A stretch of DNA of 45,073 nucleotides. It comes from Sphingosinicella sp. CPCC 101087 (GTDB taxonomy: Bacteria; Pseudomonadota; Alphaproteobacteria; Sphingomonadales; Sphingomonadaceae). How positions within the stretch are numbered: position 1 is the stretch's first letter; each line of letters starts with the position of its first letter. The stretch lies in NCBI RefSeq assembly GCF_004151485.1, contig NZ_SBFF01000017.1, positions 1-45,073 on the forward strand, written 5' to 3'. The translations under genes were made by a program, and so were the position numbers. The notes under the pieces were generated by a model, which saw only the letters and a program-made list of their open reading frames with translations, searched no databases and was not told the origin of the DNA. Below are positions 8,639-16,989 of this stretch, piece by piece.

Positions 8639-9673
8639 ATGACCCCCGAAATCTCTGCCCGGGTCGTGGCGACCGATCCGCAATGGCTTCCCCATACGTT
8701 CGGGCCCGACGGCTCCCGGCTCACCTCCGTCTTCGTGCCGCGGGCGAAGCACCAGGAACTGATGTTCCTCACCGACGACCATTATCTGAATCATTATGCC
8801 AAGGCCGAGCTTCCGGCCGACGCCGTGGGCCGGGAGATCGGCGACGCCGCGACCGCGCCGCTGCACTTCATCTTCCACACCGCCTTCTGCTGCTCGACCC
8901 TGATGGTGAAGGCGCTCGACATTCCCGGCCGATCGGTCGGGCTGAAGGAACCCGAGATACTCATCAACGTCGCCAACCGGATCGCACGCAGCGACGATGC
9001 GGCGAACCGGCAGCGGCTCGCACTCGTGCTGCGCCTGCTCGCGCGGCCCTATGCCCCGGGAGAGACGGTGATCGTCAAACCGTCCAACTCCGCGAACCGG
9101 ATCGTTCTTCCCGCCCTGGAAATGCTGCCCCAGGCCAGGGCGGTGCTGATGCATTCCGATCTGCCGACGCTGCTGCGCTCCGTCGCCAAGCGGGGCATGT
9201 GGGGCAGGCGCTGGGCACGCAAGGTCTTCCGCAACGTCAGCGCGTGGAGCTCGCTGCAGCTCGGCTACGAGCCGGGCGAGCTGTTCGAGCTGACCGACCT
9301 GCAGGTCGCCGGCCTCACCTGGCTGATGCAGGTCCACCATTTCGGCGAGGTCGCGCGGCGGATGGGCTCGCGCGTGATGGTCCTCGAAGGCGCCGAGCTC
9401 ATCCGCGACCCGAGCCCGGTTCTCGGCCGTGCCGCCGCCTTGTTCGCGCTCGAGCTGGACGAGCCCAGCTTGTCCGCTATCGCCAACGGATCCGTCTTCT
9501 CGCGGCACAGCAAGTTCGCGCAACGCGACTATAGCGTCGACGCGCGGGAGGCCGAGCATGATGCCGCCGTGGCGGCGCATGGCGAGGAGATCGACCTCGT
9601 GGTGAAGTGGGTCGAGGCGGTCGCCGCCCATTGCGGCGTCCGTGCCACACCTGCCGGACCGCTGCCGGCTTGA
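8639..9673 (+). CDS. Sulfotransferase-like P-loop protein
   Basis: A 344-residue soluble protein. The segment FHTAFCCSTLMVKAL (residues 79-93) matches the 5'-phosphosulfate-binding loop of PAPS sulfotransferases, and the later IVKPSNSANR and RAVLMHSDL segments resemble the 3'-phosphate region. Alternatives within the same P-loop superfamily are possible, since these divergent bacterial members are not biochemically characterised. ATG 8639 is preferred over 8561 because the extra N-terminus is low in complexity and basic. It diverges from the TonB receptor. If it is a true sulfotransferase, the cluster would combine hydroxylation with sulfation or methylation of the same product, hydroxyl groups being the usual acceptors. 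That link is a hypothesis. Confidence 0.65.
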   Translation: MTPEISARVVATDPQWLPHTFGPDGSRLTSVFVPRAKHQELMFLTDDHYLNHYAKAELPADAVGREIGDAATAPLHFIFHTAFCCSTLMVKALDIPGRSVGLKEPEILINVANRIARSDDAANRQRLALVLRLLARPYAPGETVIVKPSNSANRIVLPALEMLPQARAVLMHSDLPTLLRSVAKRGMWGRRWARKVFRNVSAWSSLQLGYEPGELFELTDLQVAGLTWLMQVHHFGEVARRMGSRVMVLEGAELIRDPSPVLGRAAALFALELDEPSLSAIANGSVFSRHSKFAQRDYSVDAREAEHDAAVAAHGEEIDLVVKWVEAVAAHCGVRATPAGPLPA

Positions 9674-9750
9674 AGCTTGCGGGCTTGCGTCGGCAAGCGC
9701 CTTGTCACGCCCGCTCCGGCACCGCTATCGTCGGCTCCGAAGGAGAGATC

Positions 9751-10275
9751 ATGCGAGCGCATCACTGGTTCATCGCCGCTTTCGCCGTCGCCGCGCCGGC
9801 CGCCGCCCAGGAGGCGCAGACGCAGCGGCCGGCTGCGCTCACGCGCCTGATCGACTGCCGTGCCGTCCAGGGCGAGGCGGAGCGGCTCGCCTGCTACGAC
9901 GCGGCGGTCGCGGCGTTCGAAACGGCCGAGCAGAACAATGAGGTGGTGGTGATGGACCGGCAACAGGTCCGCCGCACCCGCCGCAGCCTGTTCGGGCTGG
10001 TGCTGCCGGACCTCGACATTTTCGGCGACAACCAGGTGGACGAGGTGGAAGGCGTCAGCGAGCTCGAGACGACGATCCGCAGCGTGCGGGAAGACGGCTA
10101 CGGCAAGTGGGTCTTCGTCCTGGAGGACGGAGCGCGCTGGCGCCAGCTCGATTCACGCGAGCTCGCCCGCGAGCCGCGGCCCGGCAATACCATCCGGATC
10201 CGCCGGGCGGCGATGGGCTCCTATCTCGCCAATATAGAGGGCCAGGTCGCGATCAGGGTGCGACGCGAGCAATAG
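9751..10275 (+). CDS. Exported protein of unknown function with CxnRLxCYD motif
   Basis: A 174-residue protein with a clear signal peptide (residues 1-20, cleaved after AAPAAAQ). The mature start carries CRAVQGEAERLACYDAAV, a two-cysteine motif seen at the N-terminus of many small periplasmic proteins of alphaproteobacteria; the two cysteines (about 36 and 49) could form a disulfide. The C-terminal half is predicted beta (WVFVLEDGARWRQL, NTIRIRRAAMGSYLANI). AGGAGA lies five bases before ATG 9751. It is the only small exported protein in the oxygenase cluster, 77 bases after the sulfotransferase-like gene, so it is a possible periplasmic partner or substrate. Function is unknown. Confidence 0.75.
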   Translation: MRAHHWFIAAFAVAAPAAAQEAQTQRPAALTRLIDCRAVQGEAERLACYDAAVAAFETAEQNNEVVVMDRQQVRRTRRSLFGLVLPDLDIFGDNQVDEVEGVSELETTIRSVREDGYGKWVFVLEDGARWRQLDSRELAREPRPGNTIRIRRAAMGSYLANIEGQVAIRVRREQ

Positions 10276-10399
10276 GCGCCGTTGCGGCCTCGACGTCCGT
10301 CACGTCGGTCGCGAGACATGTCGCACCCGGGCCCCGGGGGAACGGCCTTTCCCCCGAAGGCGTGCTTTAGCGCGTCCAGGGCTGGATCCGGGAGCAGGC

Positions 10400-11641
10400 T
10401 CAGCCGACGACCCGCACCACGTCGCGTTCGGCGTCGGTCAGCAGAGGGTTCCAGACGTCGAGGATGAGAATCGCGCGCGGGCGATCGCTCTCGTTCCAGG
10501 CTTCGTGCTCGATCGTGTCGTCGAACGCCCAGGCTTCGCCCACTTTCCACTCGCGCGTCTCGGCCCCAACGCGGAAGCCGCAGCCTTCGGGAATGACCAG
10601 AGGCAGGTGCACGGTGGAGCGGGCGTTGCTCGAGCCGGTATGGGGCGGGATTCGGGTGTGCGGCTCGAGGATCGAGAACATCACGGTCGGCGCCTTGCCG
10701 GGCACGTCCAGCAGGGGCACCGCCTCCACCGCCGCGGCGGTGGCGCGGCAGCGAGCGCAGGCGGCGTCCTGCCGTACTCCGTCCTTCCACAGGAACCAGG
10801 CGCTCCAGCGCGGCGAATGGTTGAGCTCCACCCACTGGTTGACCGGCTGGGTCGGATCGAAGGCGACATAGGGCCTGAAACCGCTATCGCCTTCGTCCCA
10901 CAGCGACACGAGATCGCGAACGATCTCGTCGGTCCGCGCCTCCAGCGCCTCGAACCAGGGGAAGAGCCGACGATCGAAGAATTCGATGGCGGGCAGATAG
11001 GGGAAATGGCCGTCCGTCGGCTGCTGCTGATAGACCTTGCGCAGGCCGGCGCGGTGCTCGGCATAGGCGCGGGCGCGGGCGAGGTCGGCATCCGGGTGCG
11101 CCGCATAGACCCGGGCGAGCGGGCTCGCCATCGCCCCGGCGCGGCGCTCCGAATCCTGGCGCACCACCTCGCGGCCATGGCCGAGCGCCTGGCGGATCGG
11201 ATCGGGAAGCCTGTCCGGATTGGGCGTGGCGGCAATCAAGGCGCGATAGATTTCGGCGCTCTCCGGCAGCCGGCCGAGCCGCTCGAGCGCCTGCGCCTTG
11301 CGCAGCAGGGCGGGAAGCAGATAGGCGTCGACGGCGAGGGCGCGATCGAGCGCCTCGATCTCCCGCAGCGCATCGCCCGCCTTCTGCCAGGCCTCGGCGA
11401 GATTGAGCAAGATCGGCGGCGCCCTGGGATCGGCCGCGGCCGCCCGTTCCAGCATCTCGATCGCGCCGCGCAGGTCGCCCGCCCCGAGCCGGGCGAGGCC
11501 GAGCGAGTTGAGCGCGACGGGATTTTCGGGCTGGGCGGCGATCACCGCCTCGAGCAGCCGCGCCGCCTCGTCGGGACGGCCCTGGCGGCGCGCCTCGGAA
11601 GCGCGCGCAAGCATGTCCTGAGGCCCGGCCGCCACGCTCAC
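10400..11641 (-). CDS. TPR / aspartyl-asparaginyl beta-hydroxylase domain protein
   Basis: A 413-residue protein. Residues 5 to about 150 are TPR helices, and residues from about 195 to 400 are an AspH-type double-stranded beta-helix. AspH enzymes bind iron with only two histidines; both are present here (His334 in IPPHTGSSNAR, His379 in FDDTIEHEAWN). Arg341 or Arg389 (RPRAILILDVWNP) is the candidate 2-oxoglutarate anchor. The family hydroxylates Asp or Asn side chains in proteins. No signal peptide or membrane anchor is seen, so it acts in the cytoplasm. Its ATG overlaps the stop of the upstream 2OG oxygenase by four bases (11638-11641), so the two are co-translated. It converges with the exported protein at 9751-10275; the gap holds a weak hairpin without a U-run. 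Confidence 0.9.
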   Translation of the reverse strand: MSVAAGPQDMLARASEARRQGRPDEAARLLEAVIAAQPENPVALNSLGLARLGAGDLRGAIEMLERAAAADPRAPPILLNLAEAWQKAGDALREIEALDRALAVDAYLLPALLRKAQALERLGRLPESAEIYRALIAATPNPDRLPDPIRQALGHGREVVRQDSERRAGAMASPLARVYAAHPDADLARARAYAEHRAGLRKVYQQQPTDGHFPYLPAIEFFDRRLFPWFEALEARTDEIVRDLVSLWDEGDSGFRPYVAFDPTQPVNQWVELNHSPRWSAWFLWKDGVRQDAACARCRATAAAVEAVPLLDVPGKAPTVMFSILEPHTRIPPHTGSSNARSTVHLPLVIPEGCGFRVGAETREWKVGEAWAFDDTIEHEAWNESDRPRAILILDVWNPLLTDAERDVVRVVG

Positions 11642-12381
11642 CGGTCCCTGAACCAGCCGGTGATCGCGAAGCGTCCGACCGGCGCGAAGGGCGGCACGTA
11701 GGAGACGCTGTGCTTTTGCGGCACGGCAAAAAGGTTGAGCGCGTTGAAGCGCGGCTTGAAGCCTTGGACGATATCGCCCTCGGCATCATGGAACAGCAGA
11801 TAGCCGCCCCATTCGGGCCGCCAGTCATCCGGGGCGAAATTCAGGACATAGGCGACCCTCCAGCCCTGGGCGACGTGGCTGTCGTCGTGCAGCGCCAGGA
11901 ACTGGTTCGGCGCGTAGAGCGTCGCCTGGCCGTCGGCCTTGATCAGGTCCGGCATTCCGGTGACGGCACGCACCAGATCGAGGAACGGCTCGTCATTGAT
12001 ATGCTCGAGCAGCAGGTCGTGGACGCCGCCCGGATTCCATTTGCCGAGATAGGCCTCGACCAGATGATAATGCATGTAGGCGAAGGCATAATCGCGGCCG
12101 CGGATCGCGGTAGCGATCGCCGTCTCCATATGCGCCCGCTCGGCCGGGCCGAGTGCCGCAAGCTGCTCGCGCCGGACCTGGGTCGGACGCCCTTGCCCCG
12201 CCTGCCAGGCCAGCCCCCAGGGCGTCTCCCGAGCCAGCACGCGATGAAGCGTCGCGGCGGCGGCGTCGGTCAGCACGTTGCGGATCTGGATTCGGCGCGT
12301 GCCGGCGAAGTCGGCGGCCAGGCGCTCGCGATCGAGTGCCGGATTGATCTCGAAGAGAGGAATGGTGCCGGTCAAGTCCAT
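11638..12381 (-). CDS. 2OG-Fe(II) oxygenase, prolyl-hydroxylase-like
   Basis: A 247-residue enzyme with a complete ligand set: His165 and Asp167 in FLALHDDSH, distal His224 in PQKHSVSYV, and Arg237 in GRFAITGWF as 2-oxoglutarate ligand. The layout is that of Tpa1/OGFOD1-like and P4H-like hydroxylases. It is a paralogue of the divergent gene at 12453: both share FNALNLFAVP followed by HSVSYV.PFAP and a WGG.L.F strand. It is translated together with the TPR/AspH gene downstream. Substrate unknown. The start ATG 12381 lies 71 bases from the divergent start. Confidence 0.9.
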   Translation of the reverse strand: MDLTGTIPLFEINPALDRERLAADFAGTRRIQIRNVLTDAAAATLHRVLARETPWGLAWQAGQGRPTQVRREQLAALGPAERAHMETAIATAIRGRDYAFAYMHYHLVEAYLGKWNPGGVHDLLLEHINDEPFLDLVRAVTGMPDLIKADGQATLYAPNQFLALHDDSHVAQGWRVAYVLNFAPDDWRPEWGGYLLFHDAEGDIVQGFKPRFNALNLFAVPQKHSVSYVPPFAPVGRFAITGWFRDR

Positions 12382-12414
12382 GTTCCGAGACGCGAATGAC
12401 GAGAGAGTGGCGGT

Positions 12415-12443
12415 TTGACGGAGACGCAGGAGCGGGTTAGCTC
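12415..12443 (+). promoter_or_regulatory. Possible promoter of the 12453 oxygenase, near-leaderless
   Basis: TTGACG (12415-12420) and TAGCTC (12438-12443) are 17 bases apart in the 71-base divergent gap. The expected start point is only a few bases before ATG 12453, and no ribosome-binding site is visible, so the mRNA may be leaderless. Confidence 0.35.
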
Positions 12444-12452
12444 GGCAGCCAT

Positions 12453-13241
12453 ATGAAAGGCAATGCTCCCGCCTCGCCGGCCGCGGCCGCCGCCGGACCG
12501 AGCGGGTCCGGCGAGGCCTGCTTTGCGCTCAACCCGGCGCTCGACGCGATGGCCTTGCGCGACCGGTTCGCCGCGCGAGGACGGGTCCATATCCCCGACT
12601 TTCTCGCCGCCGACGGCGCCGCCCGCCTGCTCGCCCACCTGCGCGAGCGTCCGGACTGGATCCTGGTGATCAACCAGGACGACAAATTGTTCGAGCTCGA
12701 CCGGAGCGCGCAGGCGGCCCTGACCGAAGCGCAGAAGGCGCAGCTCGACGCAGCCGTCCATCGCAGCGCCCGGCGCGGTTTCCAATATCGCTACGAGACC
12801 GTCCGCGTGCCCGATTCGGCCGCCAAGCGGGCGGCCGAACCGACCCTGCTGACCCGCTTCGCCGATTTCCTTGCCGAGCCCGCCACATTGGCGTTTCTGA
12901 GAACGGTGACCGGCGCGGATGCGATCGGCTTCGCCGACGCCCAGGCGACGGCTTATTCGCCCGGTCATTTCCTGACCGCCCACGACGACAATGTCGCGGG
13001 AAAGGACCGCGCCGCCGCCTATGTCATGAACCTCAGCGCGGAATGGCGCGCCGACTGGGGCGGCCTGCTGATGTTCGAAGGCGGCGACGGCCATATCGAA
13101 GAAGCCTATGTTCCGCGTTTCAACGCCCTGAACCTGTTCGCCGTGCCCGCCCCTCACAGCGTCAGCTATGTCGCGCCCTTCGCGCCATGGCGGCGCTATT
13201 CCGTAACGGGCTGGCTGAGGGCGATCGCGCCGCCCGCCTGA
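12453..13241 (+). CDS. 2OG-Fe(II) oxygenase, prolyl-hydroxylase-like (paralogue)
   Basis: A 262-residue enzyme. Iron ligands are His177 and Asp179 (FLTAHDDN) and His235 (VPAPHSVSYV); Arg248 (WRRYSVTGWL) is the candidate 2OG ligand. The first 20 residues are an Ala/Pro/Gly linker not shared with the paralogue at 11638-12381. The core aligns by eye over its whole length, but the region between residues 60 and 150 is clearly different, so the pair probably recognise different substrates. It is transcribed away from the paralogue and is the last member of the receptor/oxygenase block. A 120-base gap with no visible feature follows. Confidence 0.9.
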   Translation: MKGNAPASPAAAAAGPSGSGEACFALNPALDAMALRDRFAARGRVHIPDFLAADGAARLLAHLRERPDWILVINQDDKLFELDRSAQAALTEAQKAQLDAAVHRSARRGFQYRYETVRVPDSAAKRAAEPTLLTRFADFLAEPATLAFLRTVTGADAIGFADAQATAYSPGHFLTAHDDNVAGKDRAAAYVMNLSAEWRADWGGLLMFEGGDGHIEEAYVPRFNALNLFAVPAPHSVSYVAPFAPWRRYSVTGWLRAIAPPA

Positions 13242-13362
13242 CCCTTCGGCGCCAGTCACATCGAACGGGCAAGCGATTTCGCATCGATCCGGCCGCCATT
13301 CCCTATCGGGCTCCGGTGGAGATACGGGCCGGTCGCGGCGCGGAGAACCAGGATGCCGCGCA

Positions 13363-13572
13363 TCATGGGTTCGGACCGCGAGCCTCCGCCTTGAGCGAGG
13401 CCTCCGCCGATGCGTAGGGCTCCTGGCGCTCGACGTTCCAATATTTGAGGTCGGCGAGCGGGATCGGCTGGCGGGTGACGGCACAGACCACATGGTCGCC
13501 AGGAACCAGCACCCGATAAGTGCCCGGAAGATAGTGAAGCCGGGCGAGCCGGCCCTTGTTCGACATCAGCAT
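13363..13572 (-). CDS. DUF2093 domain protein
   Basis: A 69-residue protein matching the small DUF2093 family: RLHYLPGTYRVLVPGDHVVCAVT followed by PIPLADLKYWNVERQEPY, where the last string is the family's hallmark. Function is unknown, but the gene is regularly found next to xseA in alphaproteobacteria, as here (31 bases downstream on the same strand). AGGTGA eight bases upstream supports ATG 13572; ATG 13566 is the alternative. Confidence 0.85.
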   Translation of the reverse strand: MLMSNKGRLARLHYLPGTYRVLVPGDHVVCAVTRQPIPLADLKYWNVERQEPYASAEASLKAEARGPNP

Positions 13573-13603
13573 GATCGGATCACCTAATGTTGAGATCGTT
13601 CAA

Positions 13604-14989
13604 TCACAACAGCTTGGGCTGTTCAACCTTCGTGCCGACAGGCGGCGGGCGGCGGGGCGGCGGGGCGGCGCCTCCGCCGGTGGCGGCATCGACCGCGCCG
13701 TCATGAAAGACCAGGCGGAGCAAGCGAGCGCCACGCGCCGCCTCCGCCGAAATGAGGATGTGGCCGTCGCGATCCTCGACCCGGGCATAGCCCTTCTCGA
13801 GAGGGCGGTTGGGATGGACGAGGCCGGCCACCCGCCACAGGGCCTCGAGCCGCTCGCGTGCACGGACGTGGGCGGCGACCAGCAGCCCGGGCCGGAGCGC
13901 GCCGGCGGCGTGACCGAGCTCGCCGCGCGCCCGGTCGAGCCGGCCCCGCAGCGCGCGCGGCAGCCGGTCCGACAGTTCGTCGAGGCGCTGACGCTGCGGC
14001 GCCAGCAGGCTTTCCCGGTCCGGCCAGTGACGCACGCTGGCCTGGAGCTGCTCCGCGGCCCGGTCCAGAGTCCGGCGGGCGCAGCGCTCGCTCCTGAGGC
14101 CCAGCTCCCGCACCGAAGCGAGCAGGTCGCGGCGCACGGGAACCGCGAGCTCGGCGGCGGCGGTCGGAGTCGGCGCGCGCATGTCGGCGGCGAAGTCGCA
14201 CAGCGACGTGTCGGTCTCGTGCCCGACCGCCGATATGGTCGGAATGCGCGAGCCGGCGACGGCGCGGACGACCTCCTCCTCGTTGAACGCCCACAGATCC
14301 TCGATCGAGCCGCCGCCGCGGGCGACGATGATCAGGTCGGGGCGCGGCATCGGACCGCCCGGCCCGAGCGCGTTGAAACCGGCGACCGCCGCGGCGATCC
14401 GGGCGGCCGCGCCCTCGCCCTGGACCGGCACCGGCCAGAGAACGACATGGCAGGGGAAGCGATCCTCCAGCCGATGCAATATGTCGCGAATCACCGCGCC
14501 CGTCGGCGAGGTGACGACGCCGATAACACGCGGCGCGAACGGCAAGGGGCGCTTGGGCGCCGCATCGAACAACCCCTCGGCGGCAAGCTGACGCCGGCGC
14601 TTGTCGAGCAGGGCCATCAGCGCGCCCTGTCCGGCGAGTTCGAGACGCTCGACGACGATCTGGTAGCGCGAGCGGGCGGGATAGGTGGTGAGCTTGCCGG
14701 TTGCGACCACCTCCACCCCGTCCTCCGGCGCGAATCGCAAGGCGGCGGCATTGCCGCGCCAGATCACGGCATCCAGACAGGCGGAATCGTCCTTGAGCGT
14801 GAAGTAGCAATGGCCCGAGCCATGGCGCTTGAAGCCCGAAATCTCGCCGCGGACGCGGACATGGTCGAACGCGCCCTCGACCGTACGGCGCAGCGCCGAG
14901 CTGAGCTCGGAAACGCTGATGGCCGGCGCGTTGTCGCCCGGGGCCTGGGTTGCTAGGAGCCCCCCGTCGTTCGGAGAATTTTCGTCCAT
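13604..14989 (-). CDS. xseA: Exodeoxyribonuclease VII large subunit
   Basis: A 461-residue protein with the full family layout: N-terminal OB domain ([36 protein letters not shown]), catalytic domain with the conserved [35 protein letters not shown] and [17 protein letters not shown] blocks, then a long charged coiled-coil and the usual C-terminal LEKGYARV. With XseB it degrades single-stranded DNA to oligonucleotides. A proline/glycine-rich tail of about 25 residues follows the core. The start is uncertain: ATG 14989 overlaps the purD start codon, while ATG 15004 would reach 17 bases into purD. Neither has a clear ribosome-binding site. It probably forms an operon with DUF2093. Confidence 0.95.
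   Translation of the reverse strand: MDENSPNDGGLLATQAPGDNAPAISVSELSSALRRTVEGAFDHVRVRGEISGFKRHGSGHCYFTLKDDSACLDAVIWRGNAAALRFAPEDGVEVVATGKLTTYPARSRYQIVVERLELAGQGALMALLDKRRRQLAAEGLFDAAPKRPLPFAPRVIGVVTSPTGAVIRDILHRLEDRFPCHVVLWPVPVQGEGAAARIAAAVAGFNALGPGGPMPRPDLIIVARGGGSIEDLWAFNEEEVVRAVAGSRIPTISAVGHETDTSLCDFAADMRAPTPTAAAELAVPVRRDLLASVRELGLRSERCARRTLDRAAEQLQASVRHWPDRESLLAPQRQRLDELSDRLPRALRGRLDRARGELGHAAGALRPGLLVAAHVRARERLEALWRVAGLVHPNRPLEKGYARVEDRDGHILISAEAARGARLLRLVFHDGAVDAATGGGAAPPPRRPPPVGTKVEQPKLL
14931..14959 (+). promoter_or_regulatory. Possible purD promoter inside xseA
   Basis: TTGTCG (14931-14936) and TAGGAG (14954-14959) are spaced 17 bases, about 30 bases before the purD start. As purD has no upstream room outside xseA, its promoter must lie in this region. 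Confidence 0.35.
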
Positions 14990-16280
14990 GAATGTATTGC
15001 TCATCGGTTCGGGCGGGCGCGAGCATGCGCTGGCGTGGAAGCTCGCGCAATCGCCGCTGATGGGCAAGCTCTACGCGGTGCCGGGCAATCCCGGAATAGC
15101 CGAGTACGCCGAAGTGGCACGGGTCGACCCGGCAGACCATCGGGCCGTAATCGGTTTCTGCCGCCGCCATTCCGTCGGGCTGGTGATGATCGGGCCGGAA
15201 GCGCCGCTGGTCGACGGGCTGGCCGACAATCTGCGCGCGATGGGCCTGCTGGTTTTCGGCCCCAACCGAGAACCGGCGCGGCTGGAAGGATCGAAAGGCT
15301 TCACCAAGGCGCTGTGCACGCGGGCCGGGATCCCGACCGCCGCTTATGCGCGCGCCTCCGACCGCCTCGCCGCCGAGGCGGCGCTGGAGACGTTCGGCTT
15401 TCCCGCGGTGATCAAGGCGGACGGCCTGGCCGCCGGCAAGGGCGTGGTGATCGCCGCGAGCGAAGACGAGGCGAAGGCGGCGCTGGACGCAATGTTCGAC
15501 GGCGGTTTCGGCGCCGCCGGCGATGCGGTGGTCATCGAGGAATTCATGGAAGGCGAAGAGGTAAGCTTCTTCGTCCTGGTGGACGGCGAGACGGTTCTGC
15601 CCTTCGGCTCGGCCCAAGACCATAAGCGGGTCGGCGACGGCGACACCGGCCCGAATACCGGCGGCATGGGCGCCTACAGCCCCGCCTCCATCTTCGACGC
15701 CGAACTCGAGCGGCGGACGATGGACGAGATCGTGCGGCCGACGGTGCGGACGCTGGCCGAAGCGGGAACGCCTTATTCGGGCATTCTCTATGCGGGCTTG
15801 ATGCTGACCCGCGAGGGACCGAAGCTGGTCGAATATAATGTCCGATTCGGCGACCCCGAATGCCAGGTGCTGATGATGCGCCTGGAAAGCGACCTGCTCG
15901 AGCTGGCGATCGCCACCGCCAGAGGCGAGCTGGCGCAGGCGCCCGCGCCGCGATTCTCGGACCGGGCGGCGCTGACCGTCGTGCTGGCCGCCGACGGCTA
16001 TCCGGGCACGCCGGCGAAGGGCGGCGAGATTGGCGGGATCGATCGCGCCGAGGCGAGTGGAGCCAAGGTGTTCCAAGCCGGCACCGCCAGCGAGGACGGC
16101 CGGCTGGTAGCGTCCGGCGGCCGGGTGCTCGCCGTCACCGCCACCGGCGCGACGGTGGGCGACGCGCAGCAAGCCGCCTATCGCGCCGTCGATGCGATTC
16201 GATTCCCCACCGGATTCTGCCGGCGCGACATAGGCTGGCGGGAAGTCGAGCGGCTCAGCCGGGAATCGCTCCAGGGCTGA
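14988..16280 (+). CDS. purD: Phosphoribosylamine--glycine ligase
   Basis: A 430-residue GAR synthetase, the second step of de novo purine synthesis (phosphoribosylamine + glycine + ATP). The N-terminal signature [17 protein letters not shown] is at residues 3-19. The ATP-grasp region shows [28 protein letters not shown], the [20 protein letters not shown] block and [12 protein letters not shown]. The length is normal for the family. ATG 14988 is preceded by GGAG at 14973. The start codon shares two bases with the divergent xseA ATG (CATG at 14987-14990). Confidence 0.97.
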   Translation: MNVLLIGSGGREHALAWKLAQSPLMGKLYAVPGNPGIAEYAEVARVDPADHRAVIGFCRRHSVGLVMIGPEAPLVDGLADNLRAMGLLVFGPNREPARLEGSKGFTKALCTRAGIPTAAYARASDRLAAEAALETFGFPAVIKADGLAAGKGVVIAASEDEAKAALDAMFDGGFGAAGDAVVIEEFMEGEEVSFFVLVDGETVLPFGSAQDHKRVGDGDTGPNTGGMGAYSPASIFDAELERRTMDEIVRPTVRTLAEAGTPYSGILYAGLMLTREGPKLVEYNVRFGDPECQVLMMRLESDLLELAIATARGELAQAPAPRFSDRAALTVVLAADGYPGTPAKGGEIGGIDRAEASGAKVFQAGTASEDGRLVASGGRVLAVTATGATVGDAQQAAYRAVDAIRFPTGFCRRDIGWREVERLSRESLQG

Positions 16281-16424
16281 CGATCCGCGCCGAAACGATT
16301 AATGAGGCGGACCGGAGCATGGTCCGCCTGGATCGGATCGGATCATGTCCCGAGTTCATTGTGTTGCCACGTCCGGGCCCCCCACGCGTCGCCGCCGGAG
16401 CTGGAAAGGTTCAGGGAGAAGCTG

Positions 16425-16853
16425 TTGCCGACTTTCGCCAAGATATTGATCGGCGCCGCAGCGGCCTTGCTGGCCGGCTGGATCGCGCATGGGCCGCTCG
16501 GCCAGGGCAAGGCCTTCGCCGACCGGCTGCAGGCCCGCGCCGAGGCGGTGGTGGTGGAGTCCGAGCTTCCCGGTGTCAGCGTTCGCATCGCCCGCGATCC
16601 GCTGGCGCGGCAGGCGATCCTCTCCGGCTCGGCCAACCAGTTCCAGCGCGAGGGCCAAGGCACCTTTCCGGGCCTCAACGATCGCATCGGCGGACTTGCC
16701 GGGATAGCCGGCGTCCGCTGGGACGACGAAGGCCGCCAGGGCGGCGGCATTCCCCTGCTGCTCGAGACATGGCTCATCGTCCTGATCGCCTTCCTGGTCG
16801 GCCTCGGCATCGGCTGGCGATGGTTCCGGCCGCGCCCGGAAGGCTATTTGTGA
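16425..16853 (+). CDS. Membrane-anchored protein of unknown function
   Basis: A 142-residue protein, not recognised. It has two hydrophobic segments, near the N-terminus (ILIGAAAALLAGWIAHG) and near the C-terminus (LIVLIAFLVGLGIGWRW). The roughly 95-residue stretch between them (VVVESELPGVSVRIARDPL onward) reads like a small alpha/beta BON-like fold. The start is taken as TTG 16425 because AGGGAGAA sits just upstream; an in-frame ATG at 16302 would add an unlikely 41-residue cysteine/arginine extension. It starts a compact operon with the 40-residue protein at 16867 and the HhH protein at 16986. Together they look like an inner-membrane assembly. Role unknown. Confidence 0.65.
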   Translation: MPTFAKILIGAAAALLAGWIAHGPLGQGKAFADRLQARAEAVVVESELPGVSVRIARDPLARQAILSGSANQFQREGQGTFPGLNDRIGGLAGIAGVRWDDEGRQGGGIPLLLETWLIVLIAFLVGLGIGWRWFRPRPEGYL

Positions 16854-16866
16854 GGCGAATCAGATC

Positions 16867-16989
16867 ATGCTGAGCTTGATCCAGTTCAACCTGCCGGTCA
16901 TCGCGGCGGCGCTCCTGATCGGCGTCGCCACGGCCCGGTGGATCTTCCGCCGCCCTCCGCGTCGGACCGATAAAGGGGATATTTCGTGA
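16867..16989 (+). CDS. Forty-residue single-pass membrane protein
   Basis: A 40-residue protein: a hydrophobic segment (LPVIAAALLIGVATARWIF, residues 9-27) followed by a strongly basic tail (RRPPRRTDK), so the tail should face the cytoplasm. GAGG is about ten bases upstream of ATG 16867, and the stop overlaps the GTG start of the next gene (GTGA, 16986-16989), which argues for real translation. It is unrelated to any family I can name. Its position between two membrane-linked genes suggests an accessory subunit. Confidence 0.65.
   Translation: MLSLIQFNLPVIAAALLIGVATARWIFRRPPRRTDKGDIS

Noticed and set aside
10335-10356. Terminator between the convergent genes at 9751 and 10400
   Set aside because: CGGGGGAA/TTCCCCCG forms a good stem but has no U-run on either side; kept only as a hairpin.
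13701-16172. 823-codon minus-strand frame across xseA and purD
   Set aside because: Spans two firmly identified genes in shadow frames.
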